The notes under the pieces are model-generated. The model was not told the origin of the DNA and made no database searches. It saw nothing but the letters and a program-made list of their open reading frames with translations. The position numbers and the translations under genes are program-made. Positions 1 to 10,176 of a DNA stretch of 64,000 nt are shown in pieces; the first letter of the stretch is position 1; each line of letters begins with the position of its first letter. Source of the stretch: Candidimonas sp. SYP-B2681 (GTDB lineage Bacteria > Pseudomonadota > Gammaproteobacteria > Burkholderiales > Burkholderiaceae_B); contig NZ_RYDV01000003.1 of the NCBI RefSeq assembly GCF_003971065.1, forward strand, positions 248,001-312,000, in the 5' to 3' direction.

Positions 1-1023
1 GCCAAGCGTATTGCACATATGCTTGGCATGGAGTTCGCAGGCGAATACGATGCGGCGAAGCGCTATACAGGTCGCGTCTACTTCCTGCCAAGCGACACAT
101 TGATAGGGATAGCACTGGCTCAGAGCCTGGGCATTAAGAACGAGAACGATCTGTTCGGTGGTGTCGCCCCGCACCCCTTCATTCCGACAAAGGCCATCAG
201 CCACCCATTGCTTGATTCTGCTAGCGTCGCCCCGCAGGGGTGGTCGCATGAATTCGGCAAGCTGGTCCAGGATTCTGTTCTGCGCGGCTTCACCAGCTTC
301 AGCCTGGAGGACGCGCGCAAAGCGGGGAAGCAGCTGCTTCTATACGGCCCACTGCGAATTAAACCGGTACTCGCCACGGCCGGGCGCGGCCAGGTCCTTG
401 TCTCGAACCTAGACGGTCTCGCCACCGCTTTAGAAGACATAGACACTACGCGTCTTGCCGATTGCGGAGTCGTACTCGAGGAACATCTTGATGACGTTAA
501 AACTTACAGCGTAGGGCAAGTCCGCGTGGCCGGCATGATCGCGAGCTACGTTGGGACGCAACGTCTCACCCCCGACAACCGAGGTGAAATGGTCTATGGC
601 GGCTCTGAGCTGATCGTTGCGTTGGGTGACTTCGACACGCTACAGAAGCTGGATCTGGCGCCAGACTATCAAACATCGATCACGAAAGCCAAGGCTTTCG
701 ATGCGGCCGCTTCAAAGTGCTTTACTGGCTTTTTTGCATCGCGTCGGAACTACGATGTGGCCAGCGGGTTGGACAGTAAAGGCAATCAACGATGCGGAGT
801 ATTGGAACAGTCGTGGCGCACTGGCGGGGCAAGCGCGGCCGAAATCGCCGCTTTGGAAACCTTCCATACCCGCACTGATGTCCGCGTCGTCCGCGCCAGT
901 ACCATGGAAATCTTCGGCGATCGAGTTCAGCCGCCTGCCGGAGCCAATGAAGTGTTCTATGGCCAGGACCCGGATCTAGGGCTGATCCGCAAGTACGTAA
1001 TGGTGGAACCTTATGGGAACTAG
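1..1023 (+). CDS. DUF3182 family protein, 5' end cut by window
   Basis: The frame is open from base 1 (A-K-R-I-A-H before the first ATG at 19), so the true start probably lies outside the window and this is a partial gene. About 340 residues are visible. The sequence resembles the DUF3182 family of proteobacteria, whose function is unknown; I recognise the overall pattern (the F-L-P-S-D-T region near residue 22, L-L-Y-G-P-L-R-I-K-P near 108, V-L-E-E-H near 152) rather than a catalytic motif. No signal peptide or membrane segment is visible in the part present. Its stop overlaps the start of the next gene by 11 bases, so the two are probably translationally coupled and act together with the alpha/beta hydrolase. 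Family assignment is from memory and is moderately sure. Confidence 0.6.
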   Translation, partial: AKRIAHMLGMEFAGEYDAAKRYTGRVYFLPSDTLIGIALAQSLGIKNENDLFGGVAPHPFIPTKAISHPLLDSASVAPQGWSHEFGKLVQDSVLRGFTSFSLEDARKAGKQLLLYGPLRIKPVLATAGRGQVLVSNLDGLATALEDIDTTRLADCGVVLEEHLDDVKTYSVGQVRVAGMIASYVGTQRLTPDNRGEMVYGGSELIVALGDFDTLQKLDLAPDYQTSITKAKAFDAAASKCFTGFFASRRNYDVASGLDSKGNQRCGVLEQSWRTGGASAAEIAALETFHTRTDVRVVRASTMEIFGDRVQPPAGANEVFYGQDPDLGLIRKYVMVEPYGN

Positions 1024-1789
1024 CAGCTCAGCGGTGGAGATTATTGTTGGAGATGAACATGTCGCCGGCACATTTCTGGCCCCTAGATCGAAGGTGCCAG
1101 GCGTATTGTTTGTGCACGGATGGGGCGGCAGTCAGGAGCGGGACTTGGACCGCGCCCGCGGGATAGCGGGGTTGGGCTGCGTATGCCTGACCTTCGATTT
1201 ACGTGGCCATGAGAAAGGATCGGAGCGCCAACAAACCGTAACGCGGGAAGAAAATCTGTGCGACATCATTGCAGCGTATGATCGCCTGGCACAGCATCCG
1301 GCCATCGATACCTCGTCCGTAGCGGTGGTCAGTACCAGTTATGGCGGTTATCTGTCCACCATATTGACTACCTTGCGACCGGTCAAGTGGCTGTCCTTGC
1401 GGGTTCCATCGTTATACCGCGACGCCGAATGGAGCAAACCCAAGCGGCAACTGAATCGAGAAGACCTGGCCGCGTATCGGGGAGCTCCGGTAACGCCGGA
1501 AGAAAATCGTGCATTGGCCGCATGCGCCGCATTTAGGGGGGACGTGCTATTGGTGGAGTCGGAAAACGACCATCTGGTGCCCCGCGCGACCATCATGAGC
1601 TACCGTGCAGCATTTCGCGATGCGCACTCGCTCACACACCGTGTGATCGATGGCGCTGATCATGCGCTAAGCGCCAAAGCATGCCAGGAAGCTTATACGT
1701 CTATCCTGGTTGGCTGGATAACCGAAATGGTGGTTGGCGCACGTGTCGGCTCAAGATCCGACAGGTTTAGGCAGGGTCCAGAGTTTTAA
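1013..1789 (+). CDS. alpha/beta hydrolase
   Basis: A 258-residue cytosolic alpha/beta-hydrolase fold protein. The oxyanion-hole segment V-H-G-W-G-G-S lies at residues 34-40. The nucleophile elbow is S-T-S-Y-G-G at 107-112 with Ser109 as the likely nucleophile, Asp186 follows in E-N-D-H, and His217 lies in A-D-H-A-L, so a complete Ser-Asp-His triad is present. The elbow has Ser instead of the usual first Gly of G-x-S-x-G. It starts inside the end of the DUF3182 gene, which implies co-translation. Substrate cannot be told; dienelactone-hydrolase-like or acyl-ester hydrolases have this shape. Confidence 0.75.
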   Translation: MGTSSSAVEIIVGDEHVAGTFLAPRSKVPGVLFVHGWGGSQERDLDRARGIAGLGCVCLTFDLRGHEKGSERQQTVTREENLCDIIAAYDRLAQHPAIDTSSVAVVSTSYGGYLSTILTTLRPVKWLSLRVPSLYRDAEWSKPKRQLNREDLAAYRGAPVTPEENRALAACAAFRGDVLLVESENDHLVPRATIMSYRAAFRDAHSLTHRVIDGADHALSAKACQEAYTSILVGWITEMVVGARVGSRSDRFRQGPEF

Positions 1790-1832
1790 CGCCAGCCATT
1801 GATATCCGAGCTTGCGACCCCATCTCGGAACA

Positions 1833-2828
1833 ATGACTCCATTTTCCATACTCGACCTTTCGCCGATTACCGAAGGCAGCACTGCAGCCGAATCGTTCCG
1901 CAATACGCTCGACATCGCTCAGCATGGCGAACGTTGGGGCTACAATCGCTACTGGATGGCCGAACATCACGGCATGCCGGGAATTGCCAGTGCCGCAACC
2001 GCCGTTTTGATCGGACACGTCGCCGCCGGCACATCGACCATCCGGGTGGGCGCAGGCGGCATTATGTTGCCCAATCATTCGCCGCTGGTCATCGCCGAGC
2101 AATTCGGCACGCTCGAATCGCTGTTCCCGGGCCGCATCGACCTTGGCCTGGGCCGCGCACCGGGCTCCGACCAAATAACGGCCCGTGCCTTAAGACGTAA
2201 CCTCGCCTCGGACGCCGACGAGTTTCCACGCGATGTGGTCGAGCTAATGGACTATTTTTCGGCGGAGCCCCGGCAGACTGTGCAAGCGGTGCCCGGCAAA
2301 GGCCTGGATGTCCCGCTTTGGATTCTTGGGTCAAGTCTTTTTGGAGCACAGCTGGCTGCCGCGCTGGGCCTGCCGTACGCCTTTGCTTCCCATTTTGCGC
2401 CTCAGCAGATGATGCAAGCCATCCAGTTGTATCGCAGCACCTTCCAGCCTTCGGAACGGCTGCAAAAGCCCTACGTCATGTTGGGTTTCAACGTATTTGC
2501 CGCAGACACCGACGAAGACGCCCAGTACCTGGCAACATCGTGGCAGCAATCGTTCGTCAACCTTCGTAGCGGCCGTCCCTCGCGTCTGCCTCCTCCATTA
2601 AAAGGATATCTCGACCAGATAGGCCCTCAAGCACAAGAACTGCTCCAGCATGTCCTGTCGTGCTCGGCAATTGGTTCGCCCGACACAGTCGCCGCACAGT
2701 TGAAGGCCTTTTTAGTCCGTACCGGCGCCGATGAACTGATGATCACATCGAATATGTTTGATCATGCTGCCCGACTTCGATCATACGAAATCACTTCGCA
2801 GGTGCATCAGGCCCTTACGACGACTTAA
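1833..2828 (+). CDS. LLM-class flavin-dependent oxidoreductase
   Basis: A luciferase-like (bacterial luciferase/F420-FMN) monooxygenase-type protein of 331 residues. It begins S-I-L-D-L-S-P-I and carries the family hallmarks R-Y-W-M-A-E-H-H-G near residues 40-48, [11 protein letters not shown] near 74-84 and [11 protein letters not shown] near 102-112. Members are FMN-dependent oxidoreductases; the substrate is not predictable here. I prefer the ATG at 1833 over an in-frame TTG at 1812, because the family N-terminus starts right at the S-I-L-D strand. It is a single-domain protein of normal length, with short spacing to the YggS gene downstream. Confidence 0.8.
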   Translation: MTPFSILDLSPITEGSTAAESFRNTLDIAQHGERWGYNRYWMAEHHGMPGIASAATAVLIGHVAAGTSTIRVGAGGIMLPNHSPLVIAEQFGTLESLFPGRIDLGLGRAPGSDQITARALRRNLASDADEFPRDVVELMDYFSAEPRQTVQAVPGKGLDVPLWILGSSLFGAQLAAALGLPYAFASHFAPQQMMQAIQLYRSTFQPSERLQKPYVMLGFNVFAADTDEDAQYLATSWQQSFVNLRSGRPSRLPPPLKGYLDQIGPQAQELLQHVLSCSAIGSPDTVAAQLKAFLVRTGADELMITSNMFDHAARLRSYEITSQVHQALTTT

Positions 2829-2920
2829 GCACTTAGCAGGTGGCCCCGGCCAGATCGCCGGCGTTTACAATGACAGAGTCGATTTTCGCCGCCCTCGCTA
2901 CGCAGGGCGGCTGTCGTTTC

Positions 2921-3658
2921 ATGAGTGCGCTCAACATGACCGAACACAGTTCTATTGCCTCCCGCCTGACCCACGTCAAAGACCGTATTCGCGATGCCGC
3001 AATACGGGCCGGGCGAGCGCCCGACTCAGTTCGCTTGTTGCCTGTGAGCAAAACATTTGGCGAAGAAGCCATCCGCGAAGCGCTGCGGGTTGGGGAACAC
3101 CGGTTCGGCGAGAATAAAGTGCAGGACATCCGGGCCAAGCACGACTTGCTGACCGAGTGCGACCTCGAGTGGGTCATGATCGGACATCTGCAAACCAATA
3201 AGGCAAAAGATATTGCCCGCGTCGCTGCGGAGGTGCAGTCGCTGGACCGGATGGAATTGGCAATCGCCCTGGACCGACGGCTACAGCAGGAAGGTCGCGC
3301 GATAGACGTTCTGGTGCAAATCAAGACCTCGAGCGAACCGAGCAAGTACGGACTACCACCAGAAGAGCTCTCCGGATTTCTGCGTACCCTCGTTCACGAC
3401 ACGCCTACGCTACGCGTACGAGGGCTGATGACCATGGCAGTGAACGATGCGAACGACCAAGCAGTGCGCGCCTGTTTTCGGGCGTTGCGCGAACTTCGTG
3501 ATCGGATTCAAGGCGAGGCGATCGAAGGCATCGAGTTAAGCCGTCTTTCGATGGGCATGAGCGGCGACTTTGAAATCGCCATCGAAGAAGGCTCTACCGA
3601 AGTGCGTATCGGTACCGCCATCTTTGGCGGACGCATTTATGGTGACGCTCCACTGTAG
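2921..3658 (+). CDS. yggS: YggS family PLP homeostasis protein
   Basis: A single-domain PLP-binding protein of the alanine-racemase fold type (YggS/PROSC/PLPBP family), 245 residues from this start. The PLP lysine lies in L-L-P-V-S-K-T-F at residue 44, followed by the family segments F-G-E-N-K-V-Q-D, W-V-M-I-G-H-L-Q-T-N-K and, near the C-terminus, L-S-M-G-M-S-G-D-F-E-I-A-I. Known family members control pyridoxal phosphate homeostasis rather than catalysing a reaction. The frame is open upstream to 2840, but those residues do not look like the family. ATG 2921 (M-S-A-L-N-M-T-E) or the ATG five codons later fit better. Confidence 0.88.
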   Translation: MSALNMTEHSSIASRLTHVKDRIRDAAIRAGRAPDSVRLLPVSKTFGEEAIREALRVGEHRFGENKVQDIRAKHDLLTECDLEWVMIGHLQTNKAKDIARVAAEVQSLDRMELAIALDRRLQQEGRAIDVLVQIKTSSEPSKYGLPPEELSGFLRTLVHDTPTLRVRGLMTMAVNDANDQAVRACFRALRELRDRIQGEAIEGIELSRLSMGMSGDFEIAIEEGSTEVRIGTAIFGGRIYGDAPL

Positions 3659-3674
3659 ACAGGGATAAGCAAAC

Positions 3675-4610
3675 ATGACTTCCGAAGTTGCCGACATTCG
3701 AAAGCCCAAGACACCGTTGAGCAACTACAAAATGTCGGATCGGTCCGAACATGACGACTTCGGCATTCGGGACGAACGCTCCGCATTGCCCAATCATGCT
3801 GCGCACCGACATGAATACTTCCAAATCCATGTGCAGCTGGAAGGCACCACCCAGCATGACATCGGCAATGTGCGCAGGATCGTGGAACCGGGCACCGTGT
3901 GCTTTATCCTTCCCTTCAAAGCCCACTTCATTCCCACCGTCGCCAATAGCCGCTATTACATCTTGAATGCAGGACTCAGCTATCTGCTGCCTTCGCTTGA
4001 CGTCGACATATCGAACCTTGAAGATACACCCATTGAGCGTGCACCCGAACTGGCGCCGTTTTGCTTTCAAGAGCTTCTCGACTTCAAGCTTGACGGACCC
4101 GCGTTCACTCAGGTTGAAGCGTTGTGCCGTGACATCGCGACAGAAGATGCGCGCCGGGGCAACGGCTCGGCCATCCTGATACGCTCATATTTGCTGCAAT
4201 TGATAGGAATCGTCTGGCGTCAGCATGGCGAAGAACTGGCAGCGCTGGCAGCGATGCCGGTCTCCGGTTTGGGGCGCAAGCAGGCGCTGACACGCTTGCT
4301 CGCATTCCTGAAAGATCAGCTGCATAAGCCGATCTCATTGACGCAGGCCGCATCCGCCATTCACTTATCGCCGGCGTACCTCACACGTTTGCTCAAGCGC
4401 GAGACCGGACAGACCTTCGTCCAATATCTCACCGCCCGTCGCATTTCCTTAGCGCGAGAACTCCTCTTGCATACCAACCTTTCGGTCAAGGAAATTGCTT
4501 CGCGTTGCGGCTTCGTGGATGAAGCCTATTTTGGCAGGCGATTCCGACTACACGAGAAGATCAGCCCTTCGGCTTTTCGCCGCGGGCTGCAGAAAGTTGA
4601 ATTCAAGTGA
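3675..4610 (+). CDS. AraC family transcriptional regulator
   Basis: A 311-residue AraC/XylS-type activator. The N-terminal half (about 20-180) is a cupin-like sensing domain with H-R-H-E-Y-F-Q-I-H-V-Q near residue 44 and V-E-P-G-T-V-C-F-I-L-P after it. The C-terminal 100 residues hold the two helix-turn-helix units: I-S-L-T-Q-A-A-S-A-I-H-L-S-P-A-Y-L, then V-K-E-I-A-S-R-C-G-F with the A-Y-F-G-R-R-F-R signature. It lies upstream of and in the same direction as the FAH-hydrolase/Bug/TauE genes, so it probably regulates them in response to the organic acid they handle. Both domains look intact. Confidence 0.85.
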   Translation: MTSEVADIRKPKTPLSNYKMSDRSEHDDFGIRDERSALPNHAAHRHEYFQIHVQLEGTTQHDIGNVRRIVEPGTVCFILPFKAHFIPTVANSRYYILNAGLSYLLPSLDVDISNLEDTPIERAPELAPFCFQELLDFKLDGPAFTQVEALCRDIATEDARRGNGSAILIRSYLLQLIGIVWRQHGEELAALAAMPVSGLGRKQALTRLLAFLKDQLHKPISLTQAASAIHLSPAYLTRLLKRETGQTFVQYLTARRISLARELLLHTNLSVKEIASRCGFVDEAYFGRRFRLHEKISPSAFRRGLQKVEFK

Positions 4611-4743
4611 CCACAAACCGGCGCATGCGCAAATTTGTCCGGCTTTAGGGCAAGTTACCCTCTAACTGCCACATCGTCCTTTCGTGCACCATGACGTATA
4701 CCCTGCACCGCTTCCCTGTGCGGGGACAAGCGAAAGGATATTT

Positions 4744-5466
4744 ATGAATCAGTCTGCCGTTGCGCAAGGCAATATCGCCGCCTTGCCCCTCCCTATCGTG
4801 TCGCCTGCAACCGTACCGGTGGTCGGACGCGAACAACCATTCACCGTGCGCCGCGTCTATTGCGTCGGCCGCAACTACATCGAGCACATCCGCGAGATGA
4901 AGGAAGGCGATGAGCGCGACCCTCCCTTCTTCTTCCAAAAGCCCACGGATTCCGTCGTGGTCGACGGACAGGTGCCTTACCCTTCACTGACCGAGGACTT
5001 CCAGTTCGAACTTGAGCTCGTCGTGGCAATCGGACGCACACCCGACGCCGACCTTCAAGATCCCCTTGCTGCGGTATTGGGCTATGCCGTGGGCCTGGAC
5101 ATGACGCGGCGCGACCGTCAACGTGAGGCGTTTCGCGAGGGACGACCATGGGAAGTGGGTAAATCGTTCGATTGGTCAGCACCTTGCGGGGCCATCATGC
5201 CAGTGGAAACTGGGGGGCATGTACTCGAAGGCCCTTTAGTACTGGAAGTTAACGGCAAACCGGCCCAAGAGTCTGCACTCGAAAAAATGATCTGGAATGT
5301 CCCCGAGATTGTTGTGCAACTGTCGCGCCAATATCGATTGATGCCGGGCGATCTTATCTACACAGGAACACCTGCCGGCGTTGGCGCCGTACAGGTGGGG
5401 GATAGATTGCGAGGGCGCATTGCGGACCTTCCAGAACTAAACGTGACGATTATCGAAGCACGTTAG
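4744..5466 (+). CDS. fumarylacetoacetate hydrolase family protein
   Basis: A 240-residue FAH-superfamily protein (hydrolase, hydratase or decarboxylase of 2-oxo acids, needing Mg2+ or Mn2+). Visible hallmarks are V-G-R-N-Y-I-E-H near residue 40, F-F-F-Q-K-P-T-D-S, the metal-binding E-x-E in F-E-L-E-L-V-V-A-I-G, and I-Y-T-G-T-P-A-G-V-G near the end. The start is the ATG at 4744 behind a clear G-A-A-A-G-G-A ribosome site about 6 bases upstream; the frame is open to 4684 but that extension has no family similarity. It heads a likely operon with the Bug receptor (31-base gap) and the TauE/SafE permease, consistent with uptake and breakdown of an organic acid. Confidence 0.85.
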   Translation: MNQSAVAQGNIAALPLPIVSPATVPVVGREQPFTVRRVYCVGRNYIEHIREMKEGDERDPPFFFQKPTDSVVVDGQVPYPSLTEDFQFELELVVAIGRTPDADLQDPLAAVLGYAVGLDMTRRDRQREAFREGRPWEVGKSFDWSAPCGAIMPVETGGHVLEGPLVLEVNGKPAQESALEKMIWNVPEIVVQLSRQYRLMPGDLIYTGTPAGVGAVQVGDRLRGRIADLPELNVTIIEAR

Positions 5467-5497
5467 TCCATACAACTTCATCCAAAGGAGAGGCAAA

Positions 5498-6478
5498 ATG
5501 AAAAAACGGACATTTCTTAACACCCTTGTATCGGCTTTACTGTTCGGCGGGCTCGTCAGCAGCGTGCAGGCCGCCCCCGACTATCCTTCCCGCCCGGTGA
5601 CTATCATCGTGCCCTTTGCTGCAGGCGGGGCGAGCGATCTATTGGCCCGTCAGTTGGGGAAACAGCTCTCGGTGAAATTAGGCCAGTCCTTCGTCATTGA
5701 GAACCGCGCCGGTGCCGGCGGCACTATCGGGGCGCGTTTGGCGAGTCGGGCCGCACCTGACGGCTATACGCTGGTGATGGGAACCAACGCATCGCATGCC
5801 ATTGCCGCTACCACCCATCGCAACCTGAGCTACGATCCCCTAAAGGATTTCGACGCGATATCGCTCGTGGCCCATGTGCCACAAGTCGTAGTCGTTCACC
5901 CCTCGGTACCAGTGTCTAACATTCCCGAACTGATCAAATATGCCAAGAGTAATCAAGCGCACTTGAATTTCAGTTCTGCGGGCATCGGCACACCCGGGCA
6001 CCTTGGCATGGAATTACTCAAGATGCTGGCTGGGGTCGAGATGGAACACGTCCCGTTTCAAGGCGGAAATCCTGCTCTGATCGCCGTGACGGGTGGTCAA
6101 GTCCAATTGCTGGCTGACAACGTCAGTTCTGCCTTGCCGCAGGTCAAAGCTGGCAAAGTAAAACCGATCGCCGTCACATCTGCGCACCGTTCGAAGGCGC
6201 TGCCCGATATACCCACTATCGCGGAGCAAGGGGTAGCCGGCTTCGAATCAGGATCATGGTTTGCGCTGTTTGCCCCGGCCGGCACGCCTCCTGAAATCAT
6301 CAGCAAACTCAATACCGAAGTGGCATTGGCCCTTAAGGACCCCGTTTCACACGCGACATTGTCGGCACAAGGTGCGGAGCCCGCACCCGGCACTCCGGAT
6401 GCACTACGCCAACTCATTCGAGATGACCTGAAAAAGTGGGGCGACGTCGTCAAACGCATTGGTCTGCAAGTGGACTGA
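5498..6478 (+). CDS. Bug family tripartite tricarboxylate substrate-binding protein
   Basis: A periplasmic solute receptor of the Bug/TctC family, 326 residues. A Sec signal peptide ends near residue 26 (V-Q-A-A then P-D-Y-P-S-R-P-V-T). The mature start Y-P-x-R-P-V-T-I-I-V-P-F-A-A-G-G and the segments N-R-A-G-A-G-G-T-I-G and A-A-P-D-G-Y-T-L are characteristic. No TctA/TctB permease genes lie nearby, as is usual for the many orphan Bug genes in Alcaligenaceae. A strong A-A-A-G-G-A-G-A-G-G ribosome site precedes the ATG. It sits between an FAH-family enzyme and a TauE/SafE permease, so its ligand is probably an organic acid used by that enzyme. Confidence 0.92.
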   Translation: MKKRTFLNTLVSALLFGGLVSSVQAAPDYPSRPVTIIVPFAAGGASDLLARQLGKQLSVKLGQSFVIENRAGAGGTIGARLASRAAPDGYTLVMGTNASHAIAATTHRNLSYDPLKDFDAISLVAHVPQVVVVHPSVPVSNIPELIKYAKSNQAHLNFSSAGIGTPGHLGMELLKMLAGVEMEHVPFQGGNPALIAVTGGQVQLLADNVSSALPQVKAGKVKPIAVTSAHRSKALPDIPTIAEQGVAGFESGSWFALFAPAGTPPEIISKLNTEVALALKDPVSHATLSAQGAEPAPGTPDALRQLIRDDLKKWGDVVKRIGLQVD

Positions 6479-6499
6479 GAAACCATAAGATGAAAGTCC

Positions 6500-6528
6500 G
6501 GGCGGGCGCGCGCAATGCATGCCCGCCC
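6500..6528 (+). other. GC-rich hairpin between Bug and TauE genes
   Basis: An 8-bp perfect stem, GGGCGGGC at 6500-6507 with GCCCGCCC at 6521-6528, separated by a 13-base loop. There is no T tract, so it is not a typical intrinsic terminator. It may protect the 3' end of the abundant Bug transcript or partly attenuate the permease gene. An ATG at 6515 lies in its loop, which argues against that codon being the permease start. Confidence 0.5.
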
Positions 6529-6556
6529 AGGATTCGTTAAGCGTTCATTTCAGGGC

Positions 6557-7330
6557 ATGTTGATGATTTTGGTATTGTTATGTTGTGCCGCCTTCATTGG
6601 CGGGGTCCTCAATACGATCGCGGGCGGCGGGAGCTTCCTGACCATGCCGGCGTTGATGTTTGCGGGCGTACCGGCCGTGACGGCCAATGCGACAGGCACT
6701 GTCGCGCTTTTACCGGGATACGTGACGGGGGCGTTGTCGCTACGCGGCGACACGTCCGCCGACCCAGAACTCCTGCCTCTGCGTGAACTGGTTTGTCTCG
6801 CCGGCATCGGCGGGGCCATTGGCGCGTTTCTGCTGACTCAAACCAATGACAATTTGCTGCGCGCGGTAGTGCCGTGGATGATGCTGGCCGCCACCATGCT
6901 ATTTATTGTTGGCCCTATTTGGATCACTCGCCGCGTCGCGGCCAGGGCGAACGATGCAGATGCAAGCGCAGATCAGTCCAGATGGGGAATACGTGCAGGC
7001 CTTTTTACAGCCAGTCTGTATGGCGGCTATTTCAACGGCGGCATGGGAATATTGCTGCTCGCGCTCTTCACTATGACGAGCCGACAAAGCCTGAATGCGA
7101 TGAACCGAACAAAGAACTGGGCGTCTGCCGTCCTGACGCTCATCGCTACAGCGGTATACATGGCTGGCGACGCCATTGCGTGGGCCTACGCCGCGCCGAT
7201 GATGCTTGCCGGTGCAGCCGGTGGCTGGGCCGGCGGCCGACTCGCACGCATAGTGCCCGCGAAACAGGTCCGGTATTACGTCATCGTAATCGGACTAAGC
7301 ATGACTGCCGCCCTATTCTGGAAAGGTTGA
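6557..7330 (+). CDS. TauE/SafE family sulfite exporter-like permease
   Basis: A 257-residue inner-membrane protein with about seven or eight hydrophobic segments. The family signature G-G-V-L-N-T-I-A-G-G-G-S-F-L-T-M-P-A-L lies in the first 35 residues, and the second half repeats the theme with Y-G-G-Y-F-N-G-G-M-G-I-L-L-L-A-L-F. TauE/SafE proteins export sulfite, sulfoacetate or other organic anions. Here it closes the FAH/Bug operon and may move the same acid or a product. I place the start at the ATG at 6557, directly before the first membrane segment, because the earlier ATG at 6515 lies inside a hairpin and adds a polar tail. Confidence 0.85.
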   Translation: MLMILVLLCCAAFIGGVLNTIAGGGSFLTMPALMFAGVPAVTANATGTVALLPGYVTGALSLRGDTSADPELLPLRELVCLAGIGGAIGAFLLTQTNDNLLRAVVPWMMLAATMLFIVGPIWITRRVAARANDADASADQSRWGIRAGLFTASLYGGYFNGGMGILLLALFTMTSRQSLNAMNRTKNWASAVLTLIATAVYMAGDAIAWAYAAPMMLAGAAGGWAGGRLARIVPAKQVRYYVIVIGLSMTAALFWKG

Positions 7331-7533
7331 CGGCGCCCGAAAACGACAGGGCGCACCGCTTTATGCCGCCCTGGACATTTCCGTCGAGCCCCGCCGACGA
7401 GCCAGGTTTGCCAACATGCCTGCTTTTCGCGTGATCGTACCCACAAATGCTTGCGACCCTGAGTGCCGACGAGCGAATACTGGTAGTCCACTACAATAGG
7501 AGCCCTTGCAGACCGACACTATATTGATCGTTA

Positions 7534-10176
7534 ATGGAAAGACCAGATACAAGCGGCCACACCCCGATGATGCAGCAATATTTACGGCTGAAGGCGGAAG
7601 CCGGGCCGCATTTATTGTTTTACCGTATGGGCGATTTCTACGAAATGTTCTACGGCGATGCCGAGCGCGGTGCGCGCATTCTAAATCTGACGCTTACTAA
7701 ACGGGGCTCTTCTAACGGCGTTCCGATTCCCATGGCCGGAGTTCCTTTTCATGCCATGGAAGGCTACCTGGCGCGCCTCGTGGCACAGGGGATCTCAGTT
7801 GCCATTTGCGAACAGATCGGCGATCCTGCGGCCAGCAAGGGGCCGGTCGAACGCAAGATCATGCGCATTGTCACCCCAGGCACCTTGACCGATGAAGCGT
7901 TGCTGCCGGCCAAGGCAGATCGCATGATAGCGGCCCTATGGACCGGGCGAGTAAACAAAGCCGAACGTGTCGGACTGGCCTGGATGAACTTGGCCAATGG
8001 CGAGTTCAAAGTAAGCGAATGCCTGCCAGACATGATGGAAACAGAGCTGCACCGTATCGGACCGGCAGAGCTGGTATGCGCGGAAAATAGCCGTATCAGC
8101 GCCAATGCCGGCATCGCGATCAGCACGATCCCCGATTGGCACTTTGAGTCGGACGGAGCCCGCGACGTACTGCAAAGGCATTTCGCCGTTGATTCTTTGG
8201 CCAGCTTCGGTATGGCGGATCTGCCCGTCGCCACCTGCGCGGCTGGAGCGTTACTGCGCTATGTCAGCCGCACACAGACGGGATCGTTGTCCCACATACA
8301 ATCGATACGCGTCGACCAAGCAGGCGAATATGTCGTGCTCGATCCCGTTACGCGCAAGAATCTCGAGCTGACCGAGACCATTAGCGGCGAAGAAAGCCCC
8401 ACTCTGTTTTCCACGCTGGATCACTGCAAAACGCCCATGGGAAGCCGGATGCTGCGTCGCTGGCTGCACCATCCTTTGCGCGATAACGAACCGGTTATCT
8501 CCAGACAGCGAGTCATCTCATCGTTCTTGGCGGCCGCGCCCAGGCAAGATACCCTGAGCGCCGAAGCGCCCCTCGACACCTTGCGCCAGATGCTGGACCA
8601 CTACCCAGACCTGGAGCGCATCGCGACTCGCATAGCGTTACGCTCGGTACGACCCCGCGAACTGGCCAGCCTGCGCGAAGCGCTCGCTTCGCTTCCTGCC
8701 GTATCCGAACAGCTTCGAGTGGCTTTCAATGCAGAATCCATACTCGCGGGCTTTTTGCTGCGCATTGATATCGACCCGGCGATCGCCGCCTTGCTTCATG
8801 AAGCCATCGACCCGGAGCCGGCGCTGCTGATTCGCGAGGGTGGCGTTATTGCACCGGGATACGACAACGAACTCGACGAATTACGGCGCCTTGCCAGTGA
8901 CAGCGGTGAATTTCTGCTTGAACTCGAAGCGCGCGAGCGAGAGCGCACAGGCATCGCGACACTACGCGTTGAATTCAACAGAGTGCATGGTTTCTACATC
9001 GAAGTGTCACGCGGGCAGGCTGATAAGGTGCCCGCCGACTATCGCAGACGCCAGACACTGAAGAACGCAGAACGCTACATTACCCCGGAACTGAAATCCT
9101 GGGAGGACAAGGTCCTTTCCGCAAAAGACCGCAGTCTGACACGAGAAAAGTGGCTATTCGAGAACTTGCTCGATGAATTTGCCCGCTATGCCCCGGCGCT
9201 ATCGCAATGCGCTTCAGCACTGGCCGAGATCGATGCGCTCGCCTCGCTGGCAGAACACGCAAGGCTTAACGACTGGACCGCTCCGCAGTTATCGCAAAAA
9301 AACGAGATCCAGATTGAGGCCGGTCGTCACCCCGTTGTCGAACATAGCATCGAGCGCTTCACCCCAAACGATTGCGAGCTCGCCCCCGAACGCCGAATGT
9401 TGCTGATTACCGGCCCAAATATGGGAGGTAAATCAACCTATATGCGACAGATCGCATTGATTGCACTGCTGGCGCGCATCGGAAGCTTCGTGCCCGCCAC
9501 ATCGGCCAGCATCGGACAAATCGATCGTATCTTTACGCGCATTGGTGCTGCTGACGACTTGGCCGGAGGCCGCTCCACCTTCATGATGGAAATGACGGAA
9601 GCCGCTGCAATCCTGGCGGCCAGCACCCCTCAAAGTCTTGTGCTCATGGATGAAATCGGCCGGGGTACTTCGACCTACGACGGCCTGGCACTGGCCTGGG
9701 CCATAGCGCATCGGCTCCTGACTCACAACCAGGCACTTACCTTGTTTGCAACACACTATTTTGAAATCACACGGCTGCCTGGCGAAGCGCCAGCGGCCGC
9801 CAACGTCCACCTGGCCGCCGCAGAATCATCCTCAGGCATCGTTTTTTTACATGAAGTACAGCCAGGCCCTGCCAGCCGCAGTTACGGAATACAAGTCGCT
9901 CAGCGTGCCGGCATACCTGCCGCCGTCATCCGCCATGCGAGCCGCGAGCTATCGCGCTTGGAAGCGCAGGGCGCGCCAACGCCACAGCTGGATTTATTTG
10001 CCGCGGCCGCCGACCAGGACTATGGCTCTAGCGAAGAAGGCCTTTCCGATCAGGCGTGTGGCCTCGTGGAAACCGAGTCCGCACTACAATCTGCGCTGGC
10101 CGCGATAGACCCGGACCAGCTCACTCCCCGTGAAGCGCTGGATGTTTTATACCGTTTGCGTAAAGAGCTTAAATGA
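7534..10176 (+). CDS. mutS: DNA mismatch repair protein MutS
   Basis: A full-length MutS of 880 residues that recognises mismatches and small loops and starts methyl-independent strand repair with MutL. The mismatch-wedge motif F-Y-E is at residues 35-37 inside [14 protein letters not shown]. The C-terminal ATPase has Walker [10 protein letters not shown] near residue 628, the [15 protein letters not shown] Walker B/D-loop segment, and F-A-T-H-Y-F-E-I-T. The ATG at 7534 gives the family N-terminus but lacks a good ribosome site; a purine-rich stretch lies about 30 bases upstream. Its last bases overlap the start of the next gene (ATGA), so the two form an operon. Confidence 0.97.
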   Translation: MERPDTSGHTPMMQQYLRLKAEAGPHLLFYRMGDFYEMFYGDAERGARILNLTLTKRGSSNGVPIPMAGVPFHAMEGYLARLVAQGISVAICEQIGDPAASKGPVERKIMRIVTPGTLTDEALLPAKADRMIAALWTGRVNKAERVGLAWMNLANGEFKVSECLPDMMETELHRIGPAELVCAENSRISANAGIAISTIPDWHFESDGARDVLQRHFAVDSLASFGMADLPVATCAAGALLRYVSRTQTGSLSHIQSIRVDQAGEYVVLDPVTRKNLELTETISGEESPTLFSTLDHCKTPMGSRMLRRWLHHPLRDNEPVISRQRVISSFLAAAPRQDTLSAEAPLDTLRQMLDHYPDLERIATRIALRSVRPRELASLREALASLPAVSEQLRVAFNAESILAGFLLRIDIDPAIAALLHEAIDPEPALLIREGGVIAPGYDNELDELRRLASDSGEFLLELEARERERTGIATLRVEFNRVHGFYIEVSRGQADKVPADYRRRQTLKNAERYITPELKSWEDKVLSAKDRSLTREKWLFENLLDEFARYAPALSQCASALAEIDALASLAEHARLNDWTAPQLSQKNEIQIEAGRHPVVEHSIERFTPNDCELAPERRMLLITGPNMGGKSTYMRQIALIALLARIGSFVPATSASIGQIDRIFTRIGAADDLAGGRSTFMMEMTEAAAILAASTPQSLVLMDEIGRGTSTYDGLALAWAIAHRLLTHNQALTLFATHYFEITRLPGEAPAAANVHLAAAESSSGIVFLHEVQPGPASRSYGIQVAQRAGIPAAVIRHASRELSRLEAQGAPTPQLDLFAAAADQDYGSSEEGLSDQACGLVETESALQSALAAIDPDQLTPREALDVLYRLRKELK

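Noticed and set aside
4684-4743. Upstream extension of the FAH-family gene from an earlier ATG
   Set aside because: The extra 20 codons lack family similarity and a ribosome site, while GAAAGGA fits ATG 4744.
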